DNA of 64,000 nt, taken from assembly GCA_963210315.1 (NCBI GenBank), contig OY723249.1:2046569-2110568 (forward strand), in the 5' to 3' direction. Below are positions 1-12,531 of this stretch, piece by piece. Positions within the stretch are counted from its first letter, which is position 1. Each line of letters begins with the position of its first letter. The notes under the pieces are model-generated. The model saw only the letters and a program-made list of their open reading frames with translations. It made no database searches and was not told the origin of the DNA. This DNA is from Rhynchopus euleeides. Taxonomy: Eukaryota > Euglenozoa > Diplonemea > Diplonemida > Diplonemidae. The translations under genes and the position numbers were made by a program.

Positions 1-2539
1 CCGTGTCAAATTGTCTTCAGTTTGGCGCCTAATTTGTTAGCAGGTTTTTCTGTACTTTAGAGCGAAGGCCCTTCATTCTCTCTCTCTATCTATCTCACCT
101 TTATCGCCTTCTGCCCCCATTCCTTCAGAAAATCTCCGCCGATCTGGAATCGGTCAGCAACCATGCTGTGTGAGGAAACTTTAGCAGAAAAAACAACCGT
201 TAAAAACAAACAAGCAAACAAACAAAAAGGGGCCCTTTAAGGCATTGTGCGCACCGCGGGTCAGACCGTATCGCACGTCAGGCCGGAGGAGGGCCGATGG
301 CCGAACAAGAAACAAAGAAGGGTGAGGCTACTATCCGCTGACACATCCTTGTGCTCTCGATGTTAAACAAGGGCCTTCTCTTCGACTCCGTTGAGGTGTC
401 CCCCCCAACCCCTGCCTGTCGCTGAGGCTGAGCTTTGGCGTCTGCACCCGCGTCCCTTCTGGCTCATTATGACTGACCCATTGCATGGATCGTGCGTGCA
501 ACCAGCCGGAGTTTTGTTCGTGGCTCTCGCATCATGTGGGGTGGTGTCCGTGGAATAAATGCACATCTCCTGATGCGACATCCCGGGTGTCAGCTATGTC
601 GGTTAGTAACCTATCGGCACAAAAAAAATATGGGGTGGGGCAGGTCGAGCCGAGCTCGTGTTCTTGCCAGTTCCTAATTAATCCATTCAAAAAAATTGAG
701 GCGATCGGGGTGGAGGGGGGGTGGGAAGCGTGAGCTGTCGGGCACAGCGGAGTAAAATGTGTCGGGGAGTCTCCAACAAACGAAAACAAAAACGGGTGCC
801 AAGACGTGGCGCTGAAACCAAACCAGCTGCTTGGGGCCAAGGAGGGGTGAGGGTGGCGTGGTTCTATTCATTGTTGTGGCTCCTCCCGATGTGCCGGAAA
901 ATCCAAGACCAGAGCCGATGCGGCGAAGCTTTGAAGCCCACCGAAAATCCAGAAAGAATAAAGGAACGAAAATCGAAAATGAGTGAAAATGGTTGACTAG
1001 GGCATGCATCTGGGGAGGGTATAGAGGTGCCAGTTTTGCTGATGAGGTCTGGTTTTTTTCCCCTGCACAATGGCCGCTGTTGGTTGTCTTTTCCAGGCAA
1101 CTGTACTCTCTGTATCACCCCCTTCATCAGGTGAGAGTTCGTAAATGTATGTATTCGTTGTTTGTGATGTCGTCATCACTCAATGATATTGTACCGCAGT
1201 GCACACGATGTTACGTCTGAGTGTTCTCACAAATGCACGCCACTGCCATCCAAATATGTATCAAAAGTGCAAGAATTTGTGCGGACAGGCAATATATTTT
1301 TGTGAACTGCCAGACAGCCTTCGGCAAGTGCATCTTAATCATGTCACATCGCGGAATATTTTCCTGTTGTTTTGGTTGCCTTTGTTAAGGCGTCAAAACC
1401 AGCCCGCAATGTTTTTTTGTTGCATCTACCCATCCTAGTCGAACTTCCGCATGCAGTTCGTCAAGGCACCCCGTGCCACTGTGGTAGCATGACGCGGAGT
1501 GGAGACCCTCAACAGTCGTTTGAACCCCCTGGCCAGATGGCGCACTTAAGCCAATGCCAGTGTGGTTGGCACACCCCAGCCCTGGTTCTGGTTCTGGCTT
1601 CTTGAGAGGTACGTCTGCCTCTTCCCCAGAGGTGTGCAGCGATCATCCTGATAGTCGCTTTGGTGGGCCGCTCCCTGAGTTTTGTTCTTGTCAATTCTCT
1701 TGTTTCAATGTTTGATTTTCAGTGAAGGCGTCGGGCGTCGATACTATGACGCTTCGTTGCGAGCGCTTCGAATCTCACGGGCCATTGCAGGGCCTCTCAT
1801 GTTACTTCAGCGGGGATAGTGAGGCCATCACGCAAGGTGCACCTGAGATGTGGGCCCGATCAGGTTGTGTTGCTGACAAGCCTGTGTCCTGATAGGGTAT
1901 TTTCCGCATTTTTTTCGGTTCGTTGTGCAGAAAACAGCAAACGCCCCAAGGTTTTTTTTCTCTATTTTTTTGACATCCGTTTCGGTTAGGTTTTGTTGTA
2001 GTTCACACCACATCACACCTCATTGCATCGCGGAATGCCCCGTATTTTAAAACTGGTTACATAGGGACAGCTGTGCTCGTAAAGATCTCGAAAACCGCAG
2101 CGAAGTCAGAGAACCTCTCAACAGCGTGCCTGCACTGCCTGGCATTTTGTCGGGATTTCCTGATGTCCTGACGGCAGGGAATTTCCGAGAATTTCGAAAA
2201 GCCCATATCTTCGGCGCGTTCCTCAGCGACACACTCCCTCCTCTGCACTCACAAAAGTATATGATCCATTCCTCTAAGAAACAGTGGCGCATGCAGCCAC
2301 TTTCGAGGTTGGAGCTGCGCGACTATAACAAGACTCGATTCGCGCCATAGGCCACGCGAGGAACCAGAGAAAAAGCGCTTCGCGGGATGCAGATGCATGT
2401 GCCCATTGTTTTCTGGCCTGCCTCTCTCGCGACAACGCTTTGTTGGATTTGAGGACATCGCAAACCGCAATGCTGCGGAGGGGCACGTTGCCCGTGCCCC
2501 CCGCCGCACACAGCATTTCAGCCCCCCCTCCTCCTCCCA
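1..2539. other. Intergenic stretch, no gene recognised
   Basis: No reading frame here shows a recognisable domain, a compositional shift towards coding sequence, or GTATG...CAG introns. The DNA is moderately AT-rich with short homopolymer runs and a pyrimidine tract near 77-95. The only curiosity is a 13-nt match at 47-59 to my recollection of the diplonemid spliced leader (see findings). Confidence 0.6.
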
Positions 2540-2548
2540 CCCCACCGC

Positions 2549-3401
2549 CAGGCATGTCGCTAAGCGTCGACCGTCGACCCAGTGATTTTGGGTTTCCCCC
2601 CCCATAAAAAAGCGTCGACCCAGTGGACTGGGTTGACGCTTGGTCGAGGCTTGGAGCGTCGACCTAGTGGAACTGGGTTGCCATTCAAGCCTGGACCAAG
2701 CGTCAACCCATTTATTACACTGGGTCGACGCTAACCTAGCGTTGGCCCGGTTACACTGGGTCGACGCTCACCAAGCGTCGACCAAGCGTCAACCCACTTT
2801 CACTGGGTCGACGTCGAAGAGAGTATGGTTTTGCAGGAACAGATGCTCACTACCGTGGCCTCCGGCGGCTGGGGGGCTCCGCCCCCCAGACCCCCCTGTG
2901 GCGTATGTCTCGTACTCAAGTCATTCGATTCCCACCGGGTCAGGGAATCCACCCACTCCAGTAGCCTCAGGAGGACGCAGCCAACTCACACAGAATCTGT
3001 ACGCCCACAATGAACAGATGCTCACTACCGTGGCCTCCGGCGGCTGGGGGGCCCTGCCCCCCAGACCCCCCATCTCGCGTGCCCGTCTAGTAACCAAGTC
3101 CTTGCGCTTTGACGGCCGTGACATATCAGGGGGCAGCGTCGAAATCATGGTCCCGAAAGCCATTTTTTGGTTTCCTCCGGCACCCGACGGCGCGAGCGGG
3201 AGAGGAACCACGGAAGGAACCCAGCGCCTCACACCGTGCCCACCTAGTGGTCCACCGATGGGAAAATTTGGCAACAACACGAGCGCGCGCGAAGCGCGCG
3301 CGAGAAAAATTGACCCCTAGTGTTTTCCCCCCTGATCCCCCCCCAAAACAGGAGCGTCAACCCACCAAATCTCCAAAATCGAAAAGTTAGCGACAGGCCT
3401 G
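2549..3401. mobile_element. Mutator-like non-autonomous DNA transposon, copy 1
   Basis: This 853-bp element starts CAGGCATGTCGCTAA and ends with the inverted form TTAGCGACAGGCCTG, giving 15-bp terminal inverted repeats with one mismatch. It is bounded by a perfect 9-bp target duplication CCCCACCGC at 2540-2548 and 3402-3410. Nine-base duplications are typical of Mutator-like elements; the family assignment rests on that length and is an inference. The left third is an array of short palindromic units built on GCGTCGACCCAGTG and its complement. The middle carries two copies of a 60-bp hairpin cassette (2837-2896, 3012-3071). The right part has a GC hairpin (CGCGCGCGAAGCGCGCGCG) followed by AAAAATT. 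No transposase is encoded; the open frame at 2640-3320 only translates the repeats. A second full copy of identical length is at 27465-28317, about 98% identical by eye. Confidence 0.9.
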
Positions 3402-3410
3402 CCCCACCGC

Positions 3411-6400
3411 CCACCACCCGAACCCCACTCCCCGATCTTTTTTCCATGCAGCATTGCTTCTGTTGAGTGGGGGGGGGGGGGGGTTACCTTTCAGTATTAT
3501 ATCTGTGTATAAACCGATTCGTCTTTTTCCCTTCAGCTGCGGGTGGGTACGTTGCAGCAGGATGCAGAGGAAAGCCCGGTCAGGGGACACACCGTGGTTG
3601 CGCGACTGTGGTACGCGAGCCATATGTCGGGTGGTATTGTATCGCAGTATCCCCTCCCCGGTAAATTCATCCACCGCACCGTCTTCGACACGGTAGCGAC
3701 CCCCTCCTCACTCCATTTCAAGGAAAATCCTGATATTGCTGAGTGCCAGTGGGACAGACCGAAGCTCGAGCCTCGCTCGTGATTGTCGACGGGGATAGCC
3801 TCGTAGCCTCTCAACGGAGAGGTTGTTTGTTTTGACATTGCCACTGGTGGCCCTTCTTGGGCCCTGGTGGTGCGCTCCAGTATCAGCAATGTTTCGAGTG
3901 GCATTGCTACCGTGAAGCGACGAGGTGAGGTGAAGTCGCGTAGCAACGGTCTAACGGTGTAATGAAGGAAATCGCATGACAGAATCTTCAGGAGTAACAA
4001 TAGGGCTTGAAGACGGCCTTTGAGGCACGACATGTGCCAATCAATTTGCTCGGTCAAGTCTTGTACAGTTGCTGGGCAGGGCGATTCTACAAAGCTGAAG
4101 GCGTGTGCTTACAGGGTTCCCAGGGTGTTGTGTGTGTGTGGCCCAGGCATGCCTGAAACAACAGCTGTGTTAAGAGGATCGATTCAAACGGCGCAATGAT
4201 ACAGTGTATCATATAGTGCGCACACTCGCTCATCCCTTTCTCTGCGATGCGTCCCTGAATTGCAAAGAGGGCTGCCGCAACGAAGAATCGCCGCAAGAAG
4301 ATGGTTCTGAGCACAGTGGGGAGGAGGCTGTGTAGTTGCTGCCACCACGCTCTTCACCTCCGTTTTCTTGCTTCGTTTCGGAACGGACCGGGTCATATTT
4401 TACGGTCAGCCGAACGTTATGTGCAATTCTGAGTAAGAAAATCAATTCAAAAAAAGAGTGCATCTGGGCACCGTTTTGTTCTGTATTTGTGTGTGAGGCC
4501 TGTGCTACCCACAGCCTGCTGTGTTGTGCGTCAATGGGAGGCGCGTTGTGTGCGCCCACTCAAGACTCTGCAGAAGAGAACAAACCGAAGGTCGTGCGTG
4601 TGTGATTTGTCTCGCCCTTCTGAGCTGCTTTTATCGCCCTGCAGCCATCCTTAAAGCCACGGGTACTGATGGTGCCGGGGAGGGTGTGTGTGTGTGTGTG
4701 TGTGTGTGTTTTGTATTTCAGCATTTTGCATGAGAGACGGCAATCGACGGGTTTTTTCTCCATCCAGCATCCCCACCCTCCCGCGCACACACAAAGAGTG
4801 CGGTTTTTGACTTTTGATTAGTGCGAGTTCTGGGCGTGCTCGTGGGCTTTATGATCTGGGATGGGACGACCGTATTTTGTCCTGCTCTTTGAGCACTCTG
4901 CGCTTGTCTATCCAGACACGTGGCTCGCACATTACATAGACAACTGGCCAATGCCTCAGCGGTCCGAATCGCCAAAAGGATACAGCTGGTCTGTATCATC
5001 AGGGCCAGTGAATCGAACAGATGAGCACAAACATTCCCCGTGGTTCAAATCGTTCAAAAACGTTCTGCTTTGCCAACACGGCTCTTTACAAGACCTTCTC
5101 CGCCACACCCCATTCCTGTTTATCTCTCTCTCTCTCTCTTATTGACAAGTTGCCCTTAATTTATGCCATTCTCGAGTTATTTGCCACTTCTGGCGGTGAG
5201 TCTTCGTGAATCGGTAAGCTCCTGCAGTGGGTAGTCTAGTACAAGTGGAAACTGTGGGGGTCTTCGCTGGTCGTTCTGCTTCGTTATTCCTCGTCAGTTT
5301 TCACCTAATTTCCTTCGGAAATGCACCAAAATGCACTGACGACCACCCCGTAGCGAAGACCCCCTGTGCACAAAATCACCAATACAATATGGGGGCGTTG
5401 TGTACACCACCTGTCTGGTCGTCCCGTGTGTCAGGCTGGAGATTGTCGATGCTAACAACACAAAACGCACCCTTCTGTGCCGCTCCCGCCTAGCGAAGGC
5501 TCTCCCCACTGAAACTCAAGGAACTGGAAACTGGCTACCAAAACCTGCCGTGTGGTGACACCTCGAGCCACATACGCCGGCCCTGCTCTCTCCAAGCAAG
5601 CCAAACCGCCAGTGCCGCGTGGTGTGTGGAAGCCATGAGATCAACCCCGGCAGTAAAACGGGTTCAGTTTTAGTGGGTTCTCTTCTCCCTTCAGGGCCAC
5701 CCCCCCACCCACTGTCAAAAGATCCCACAGATGTCGGCTCAAATTCCCCGCCCTTCTACGGCGGCACATCTCTCTCTCTCTCTCGTGTATTTCAAGTGTG
5801 AATATCCCCGTGAAGGAGGTTCACACCCCTAGAGGTGTCACTTGCCACAAGTGCGCGACCCCCCGTGCCTGAAAGGCAGGACTGAAAAGCGCAGGTGTCA
5901 CACGGTCTGCAGCACCCGGTGTATGCTGCGAGAGAGGGAGTGGGCGGAGACACGCTCGAAAGCTGGTGCCGCGCGTGGGGCTGCGTGCAGGCAGAGCTGT
6001 CACTGTTCCAAATACCTCTCTCTCTCTCTCTGCACGCCTGCGATTGGCAGTTCCTTCCCTCTGATGTGCAGCATCGTCGAAAAATCAGCCAGTATTTCAG
6101 CTTTGGTATTGCACTCTTTGCTCGAGTGGTGCGGGGCAGGCGTCAGGTCTCTGTTCATTATCAAACCCTCCTCCAATTGCGCATGAACTGGCTATCGTCA
6201 TCAGCCCTGAGTTTTGCTGACCCCTTCCGAGCCCGTGACTGCCGAAGGCCAAAAATACGGCAAAAAAACCGAGTTTTTTTTGGCGATTATATCTCGGCAG
6301 CTTGACTGGCCACCGCTCTCCGGGCCAGTTCTCTCTTAGCAGGGAGGCACTGTGGATCGATACCCACACCCACTTTGCGATCTCCGGTGGGTCAGTCACA

Positions 6401-7529
6401 GCTTTCGGCCAGGGCTGGATGTTGGTTCAACGATGGCTCCGTCATATTGTTTGAGAGCTCATGGTGCAGCCAACATGGGAAAAGCTCCTCGAGCCGGTTC
6501 CTTTTTTCACCCCCCCCCCCCCCGGCAGGGTCTGTTGGGCTGTTCTGCTGCTCTACGAACACCCATTCTGGTGTTTCTCCCTCTCCTCCACAACTGTAAG
6601 GTTCACTCGGTGGCAGCGTGTTGTGTATTGCGAGATGACGCCAAGCGTCACTGCCTTTCCAAAAGTAGTCACATGTGTGTGCAGGGCGAAGCTTGTCTGG
6701 CGTTTTCAGCAGGCCTGTTGTCAAGACTGTTGCACTCCTGCTGAGTTGGCTCCAAAATCTGCGGTGATGCGGGTGCTGTGGGGGGGGGGGGGGGGGGGGA
6801 AGAGTGTCGGAAATCACAACAGGAAGCCCGTTATGTCGCACCCACAGTATCCCCCTCCTCCTTTCTCCCACTGACGCAGCAAAACCAAAACGTATTTATT
6901 TTTTGCGAACGAATAATGTCCACAGCCGAAATGGGGGGGGGGGGTGTGGCTATATGCAACGAACCCTGGGTTTATCGGGGGAAGTGATGCGTCGACAGTC
7001 CACTTGTTGTGCCTCAAAAAGGCAGGCGTGTTCGTCGAAACAAACGAGCAAAGAAAAAAATGGCGGAGCAAACCCGTCCCTACCGTATTCTTCCCGCTAG
7101 TAAAGAACTAAACACCATGACATTGTCTTTCTGGAAAAAAAGAATTAGCTGTGTTTGTGTGCGTGTTGGGGTGAGCACCGGCGCCCACACCCCTTCGTAA
7201 ATCTGGCTGTTTTGTAGTAATGCCAACCCCTTTTTACCTTGCAAAGCAAAAAGGGACGCAATATTATCTGCCACACAATATCCAACGACCCATCCCGGGT
7301 GAACCGAGAGGGGCACTCTCGCTCGAGAGTGAGGGGCTGGTGATGGTGTTAGCCTGCCCGAACCTTGCCACCCTCGAGTTGGCGGTGTGAAACCACCTAT
7401 TCACCTAGCAGCAGGTGAGGCAGAGTCTCAGCTGCCTTTGAAGAGCACGCCGTCATCCCACCCACCACCCGTGCCGCAGTTTCTGATCCCAGCCAAAAGT
7501 GGAGGGCTGCGATGGGTGGTGGCCACGCC
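3411..7529. other. Intergenic stretch, no gene recognised
   Basis: About 4 kb without a supportable gene. It contains poly-G/poly-C runs (near 3470, 6515, 6780, 6932), a (GT)n tract near 4686-4709 and (CT)n tracts near 5127, 5770 and 6019. The longest frames on either strand are interrupted and of low complexity. Confidence 0.6.
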
Positions 7530-7537
7530 ATCACAAC

Positions 7538-8730
7538 CAGGGGATAAGATAGGTCTGGTTTTCCGGTTTTCAAAACCAGGGTTTCCCGGTTCCCGGTTTT
7601 CTGGAAAAAAAAAAAAAGGTCGATCTCATTTTTGGCGGTTTTTTTGTGACTTTGGGACAGTAAAACAGTCAGAAAAAACGCCATAAAAAAATAGAAAGTG
7701 ACCCCATCGTGATCCGCACAGAGCTCAAATAGTCCAAAGAAGGCAGAGAAGCGGAGAAGAAAAAATGGACCTAGCGGGTGGCCCGGTGGGGCCCGGTGGG
7801 TGGTGATGCCCTCGTCATGCAGGCCTCTTCTGTTTTGAAGGTGCACACATGGTGGACTCCAGCCACCCTAGCGAGTGTCTAAGAGGGAGTCTAAGACTGC
7901 AGTCTGTACTGGAGACGGGAGTCTATTTTCCAGCTAATTTACGACTCCCGCTAGTTGAGACTCATGGGAGACACACGGTGTACTCCAGCGGAGGTAGGGT
8001 AACCTCCGCTGGAGTTCACCGTGTCGTCTGCCTCTGTGCAGCGTCACTCGGTGCCATCGAATACATGGCGACAGCCCACCAACTCGAGACAGATCTGCTT
8101 GTCTGGAGGGCTGAGACGAGAACACGAACGACTTTCAAGCAATCTTGAAGGTCGCCAAGCCTATTGGGGGCAACTAACAGATGAGATTTGTTTGTTGCCT
8201 GTCGTCACAGCTAGGTGCCCATTTCCTCGATAACGGAATGTGTGCAGAGATCTCGTGGACCCTTTGGCCATTCTGTCGTGCACCCACTCCACCCACAACG
8301 CACACCTGTCACGAGTGGTCGCTCCCCCGTCCTCCTCCACCCTGAAGGTTGAACCCTCAAGGACCAGTGATCTCCTGCTGGCCGGGCTGCGATACAGCGA
8401 AGCCTTCCTACTTACAAGCGAATCCAGACTGTAGGGAACAGATGATCACTACCGTGGCCTCCGGCGGCTGGGGGGCTCCGCCCCCCAGACCCCCCTGCGT
8501 AAAAAAATTGCACCAGACCGGTTTTTTGGCCGAGAGTCCAAACTTTCAAAGCAGCTGCTGCGCCTGCCCCACCAAGCAGCCTCAGTACGACAGGACGCGC
8601 GCAGGCACCGGGCCCTCTCAGATTCTGGGAGGGTTTGCGCGGGTCGCGCGCGCCGAAGGCGCGCGCGAAAAATTTTCAAAACCAGAAAAACCGGAAAACG
8701 GCGCCAGAAAAAAGTCTATCTTATACCCTG
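7538..8730. mobile_element. hAT-like non-autonomous DNA transposon, copy 1
   Basis: This 1193-bp element begins CAGGGGATAAGATAG and ends with the inverted form CTATCTTATACCCTG: 15-bp terminal inverted repeats with one mismatch. It is flanked by a perfect 8-bp target duplication ATCACAAC (7530-7537 and 8731-8738). A CAGGG terminus with an 8-bp duplication is the classic hAT signature. CCGGTTTT-type motifs recur in opposite orientation just inside both ends. An internal inverted repeat at 7974-8023 has 22-bp arms with one mismatch. The right part holds the 60-bp hairpin cassette (8436-8495) and a GC hairpin (GCGCGCGCCGAAGGCGCGCGC) followed by AAAAATTTT. No transposase frame is present. The second copy at 34125-35316 differs almost only in homopolymer lengths, so at least one insertion is recent. 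Confidence 0.92.
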
Positions 8731-8738
8731 ATCACAAC

Positions 8739-11005
8739 CCATGGCGCCAAAAAAAAAGGGACTCAATTTGCCCCCCCCCCCCCCCTCCCCCCTCCCAATC
8801 ATTTCTTCTCCTTTTCTTCTGATGTCCACAAACAGTTTTTTTACACACACCCCCCCCGACCTTGCCCCCTGCCCCCTGACTTGGAAGCGGTGCACTCAAA
8901 TTGTGCCCTTTTTTTCCCCCCCGGGGGGTTTGGCGCAGAACCAAACGCCTTGCCTTTTTTTTGATGGCCTCCTCCTGCAATAGGCACAGTGGGGGCGGGT
9001 GGTGGTCGCTGTGACAGCGAACTCTCTCTGTGGCACTCCCCCCTCTCCGTTCCCCAAAGTGGTCTCCGTGACAGCGCCCTCCCCGGGCGTCCGCAGTGTG
9101 GGGGAACGACTCTGCTCCGAGCACGGTTAGTAGAGCGACAGAGGGTTTGTGCATCAGGGATCTCTTTTGCAGTGCCCAATTTGTGCCTGGTCTGGGTGGT
9201 GGCGCGAAAAGTGCTGCGGCAAGCAGAACCTCAAAGCTGCCTGACTGGGAATCTGGACCCTTGCATCCCCGCTCCCACCCCACCCCCTGCCCCTCACACC
9301 TCGCCCCCTCACCAACTCGTCCACACTTACACTTCTTCCTTACCCATCCCTTCTCCTCCGCATACTTCAAGGTTGGTAGCTTCGTAACTTCATGCAAAGC
9401 AACGACCAAGATGTGATTCGCTTAAAAGGTGTAGGAGTGATCCCCTCTCCGCGGTTAGCACATTGAAGACAGAGTTAGGTTACCCACAACTGACATCGTG
9501 GTGGGTCAAAGTCACATCGTGGGTCCAGCCCCATTTTATGTTACCGCCGCGACACCGAAACGACATGCACGCTCTTGGTGGGCAAATGATCCAGCACAGG
9601 GTCTGCCCGGAAAAGCAGTCAATACACGTACCCACACACTGCCCCACTCCTTGTTTTTTCTACGTACGACCATTCATGCTCCCTGATCCTACCCGTTCTC
9701 CTCGAACTTTCTCTACACAATGCCCCCCTCTCTCTCTATCTCGCTCAACGCAGGGTCTGCAGCACAATCTGCAGCTGTCCACTGCCCTTTTCTTCGTCTT
9801 CTTCCCATCTCCTTGTCTTGTTGGATAGTTTGCTTCGTCCAATTATTCAACAGCAAATCGCGTACACATATCCTCTTTCTCTTACTCCTCTTACTCCTTT
9901 TACCGCACTGATCTCCCCCCATCAAGCACGGCCTTTATAACTTCGTTACATTTGTTTGTCGTTGAAACTTCTTTAGTTTTGTGTCTTTTTTTTTGTGTGC
10001 ACCAAATCGACAGAAATCAGAAACACACCCCCCAACACACATCTGTGTGATATATTTGTATATTTTCTGTTCATAATGCAGTGCCAGATCGGATAACTGA
10101 ATGTGCCGTATCCCGCTGTACACCCCCCCCCCCCCCCCCGCCCCCCCCCCCCACGTGTGGTTTGATAATTTTCAAAACTGTTTGTGGAACTACTGCCGAC
10201 GTCCCCTCCACCCCTCTCCACCCCCCAAGAAGGGTGCACCCCTCACCTACCCACCCGTCTACCCATCGCCTCTCATCCCCCACGTGCCGAGGGAAGGGAG
10301 GGTGTGTGTGTCAAGCGTAAACTATTGCGACGATGCGTCAGGTCCTGTCAAACAGCCTGGGCTCCGGATGGGGGAGGGGGGGTGGGGTAGCGGTGGGTTT
10401 TTTTTTGCGAAAAACGCACCACGCCTGCTGCAGTGGCACCGCCGTTTCCATGCATGACTATGTCATGTGAGAGGCTGGTAAACCTACTGTGTAGTGTAAC
10501 CAAAGGGGGGGGCCAAAAAATGCCAAGAAAAATGCCGAAAATGCTATGTCCAGTAGGGACCTTTCGAACCAGACATTGTCTACAGAGGGACTCGATGTTT
10601 TACTTACGGCTGTACGACACCCTCCTGGTTTCCTCAGGGGGTTGCCTTGCCCAAGTTTTCAGTGTGAAAATCACTTGTTGCAGGCTGCATTGTTTGCCGA
10701 TAGAAGAGTAATCTGCAGCGTTGTTCGGTACCAAAAAAGACCTGCCCGATCCGTAAATGCCAGAACTCCGTCCCGGAGCGGCGCACTGCGGATGGAGAAA
10801 GACTGCTGAAGGGTGAGGGAGGAAGAATGCAATGGTGTGCGTGCGATTTTTCGGCTACAACCCACAGACCCCCCATCCCACCCCCACCCAACCCAACCAT
10901 TTCCTTTGTTCGGCGCTGGCATCGGCCCCCCTCTCAGCGCGGGAGGGAAGGTGCCGAGGAGGATTGCCAAGACTCACTCAACTCCCAACTCTGTTCACCC
11001 CACAG
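8739..11005. other. Intergenic stretch, no gene recognised
   Basis: No domain-bearing frame was found. The stretch is rich in C and CT tracts (8770-8800, 10120-10153, 10861-10900). The last 100 nt before the next gene are pyrimidine-rich and carry AG dinucleotides (for example CACAG ending at 11005) that could act as spliced-leader acceptors. Confidence 0.6.
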
Positions 11006-11082
11006 GTCTCTCTTGCCCCTTCCCCAAGAGGGGTGCATAGGGAGCGCGCGCCTGGAGCTGAATCCGACCCTCGTCCCCAAGG

Positions 11083-12531
11083 ATGTTGCGTGTGTTACAG
11101 CTGGCTGTGTCGCTGGTGCTCTTGCCCGGCCCATGTGAGACATTCCCGCTCGGGGAAAGCCTGCGGGTGAATGGGAGGAAGATTGCGCTGACCTCCGGTG
11201 TCGACAAGGCGCTGTGCCGTGCCGTGATCGAGGAGATGGTGGGTGAGGTGCAGAAGCACGACCTGAAGAAGGGCGGGTCGGAAAGCGACATCTTCGACAC
11301 GGCAGGGCTTGCGATCTGCCTGGGTGTCGTCAACACGCACATCATGGAACAGCGCAGGAAGTCGGGGAAATGGGCTGTGCGCCGCAAGACTACGACAGAA
11401 CGCGAGGCCCACGAACACGGCGAGGTGACCTCTGAGAACGACATGGAGGGCATGCTGCTGCTGAAGGAGGCGTGTGCTTCATTCTGCGACGAGCTGCAGC
11501 AGGAGATCTCCGAGGCGATTTTCAAGCATGTCGACACCAAGACGCACGGCGAGATTTCGGATCGGTTCTGCGACACCGCCACGCGTGCCAAGGTGAAGCC
11601 GAAACAGAAGCGGAGCTCCAAACCTAAGGCGAAGCCACAGCCTTCCCAGCAGAACGCTGACAGCCGAAGCGCTGGCGGGGCTGGGCATGCCGGGAAAGAA
11701 GGAGACATCAGCCCCGATGCTTTCGACGCGTTTATGAAGACGATGAACGGCGACAACAGCATCTCAGAGATGATACGGCGCGACAGAGACTCGCCAGAGC
11801 TGGCCCTCCCAGAGGCGGACCAGATGTACATTGCAGGGGGTGTCGCGGCGCTGCAGTGCGACATCTGCAAGCATGCGGTGAAGCGGGTCGCAGGCCTCAC
11901 GGCGGCGCTGCACGACAGCAGCAACGAGGCTGCCATTATCGAGATCGTGGATGCCACCTTTCTCGGGCCCCCGCGGGCAGAGACGCTTGCGGATGAGTCT
12001 GACGCGTCCCTTGATTATAAGCCAGGGAATCCCCCAGGGTGGTCGCAGGATTACGCTGTCGCCTTCTCCGCGAAGAAGAAGAAGTGGAGTCTGCAGCACC
12101 GTGGGGACCATGCGTATGACGAGTACAGCGACACTGTGAAGCGCAATGTCATCTTCGCAAAGGTGTGCACTAAGTACAACGGGAGCAGGTTTCTTTTGTG
12201 TGGATGTTTATTGATAAAAGCTGTGCTCAAAAATGGCACAGGAAAATATCATGAAACGACCCGTGTGACAGTTTGTCAATATCCTTTGATTCTCAAGCCC
12301 GCACGGTAGGGCGTGTGAGGGGCGGTTGGGGGCGTGTTGTCGCGATCGACGAATCCCCGTAGGGGCCTCCCCTTACCCACCCACGCACACCATGCACCCA
12401 CAACACAGGCCTGCCGTGCCGCCTATGACGGCAACGACATGGACCTCCCAGAGGCGATTGTCCTTCACAACCTGAAGAAGGAGCCCTGGCTGGAGAAGCT
12501 GACAGGGTCGTTCTGCGCACCAGCTTGCTGA
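11083..12531 (+). CDS. Secreted saposin/canopy-like cysteine-rich protein (2 exons)
   Basis: Exons are 11083-12162 and 12409-12531, giving 400 residues. The intron has a GTGTG donor after AAG, a CACAG acceptor, and is phase 0; this donor departs from the local GTATG rule. The ATG is the first in its frame, and no other ATG lies between the acceptor-like AG near 11031 and the start. A hydrophobic signal peptide (about residues 1-20, LQLAVSLVLLPG core) is followed by spaced cysteines at about 45, 79, 131, 135 and 163. Next comes a Lys-rich linker and a second cysteine segment with CDIC near residue 273; exon 2 supplies ACRAAYDG and ends SFCAPAC. Spaced disulfide cysteines in amphipathic helices suggest a saposin-B fold, and CxxC helices resemble the canopy/MSAP family of ER folding factors. 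An ER or secreted location is inferred; the family call is tentative because similarity is confined to the cysteine pattern. Confidence 0.6.

Noticed and set aside
2640..3320. 226-codon open frame on the + strand
   Set aside because: It translates the palindromic units of the Mutator-like element and recurs, shortened, in the other copy; no protein family resemblance.
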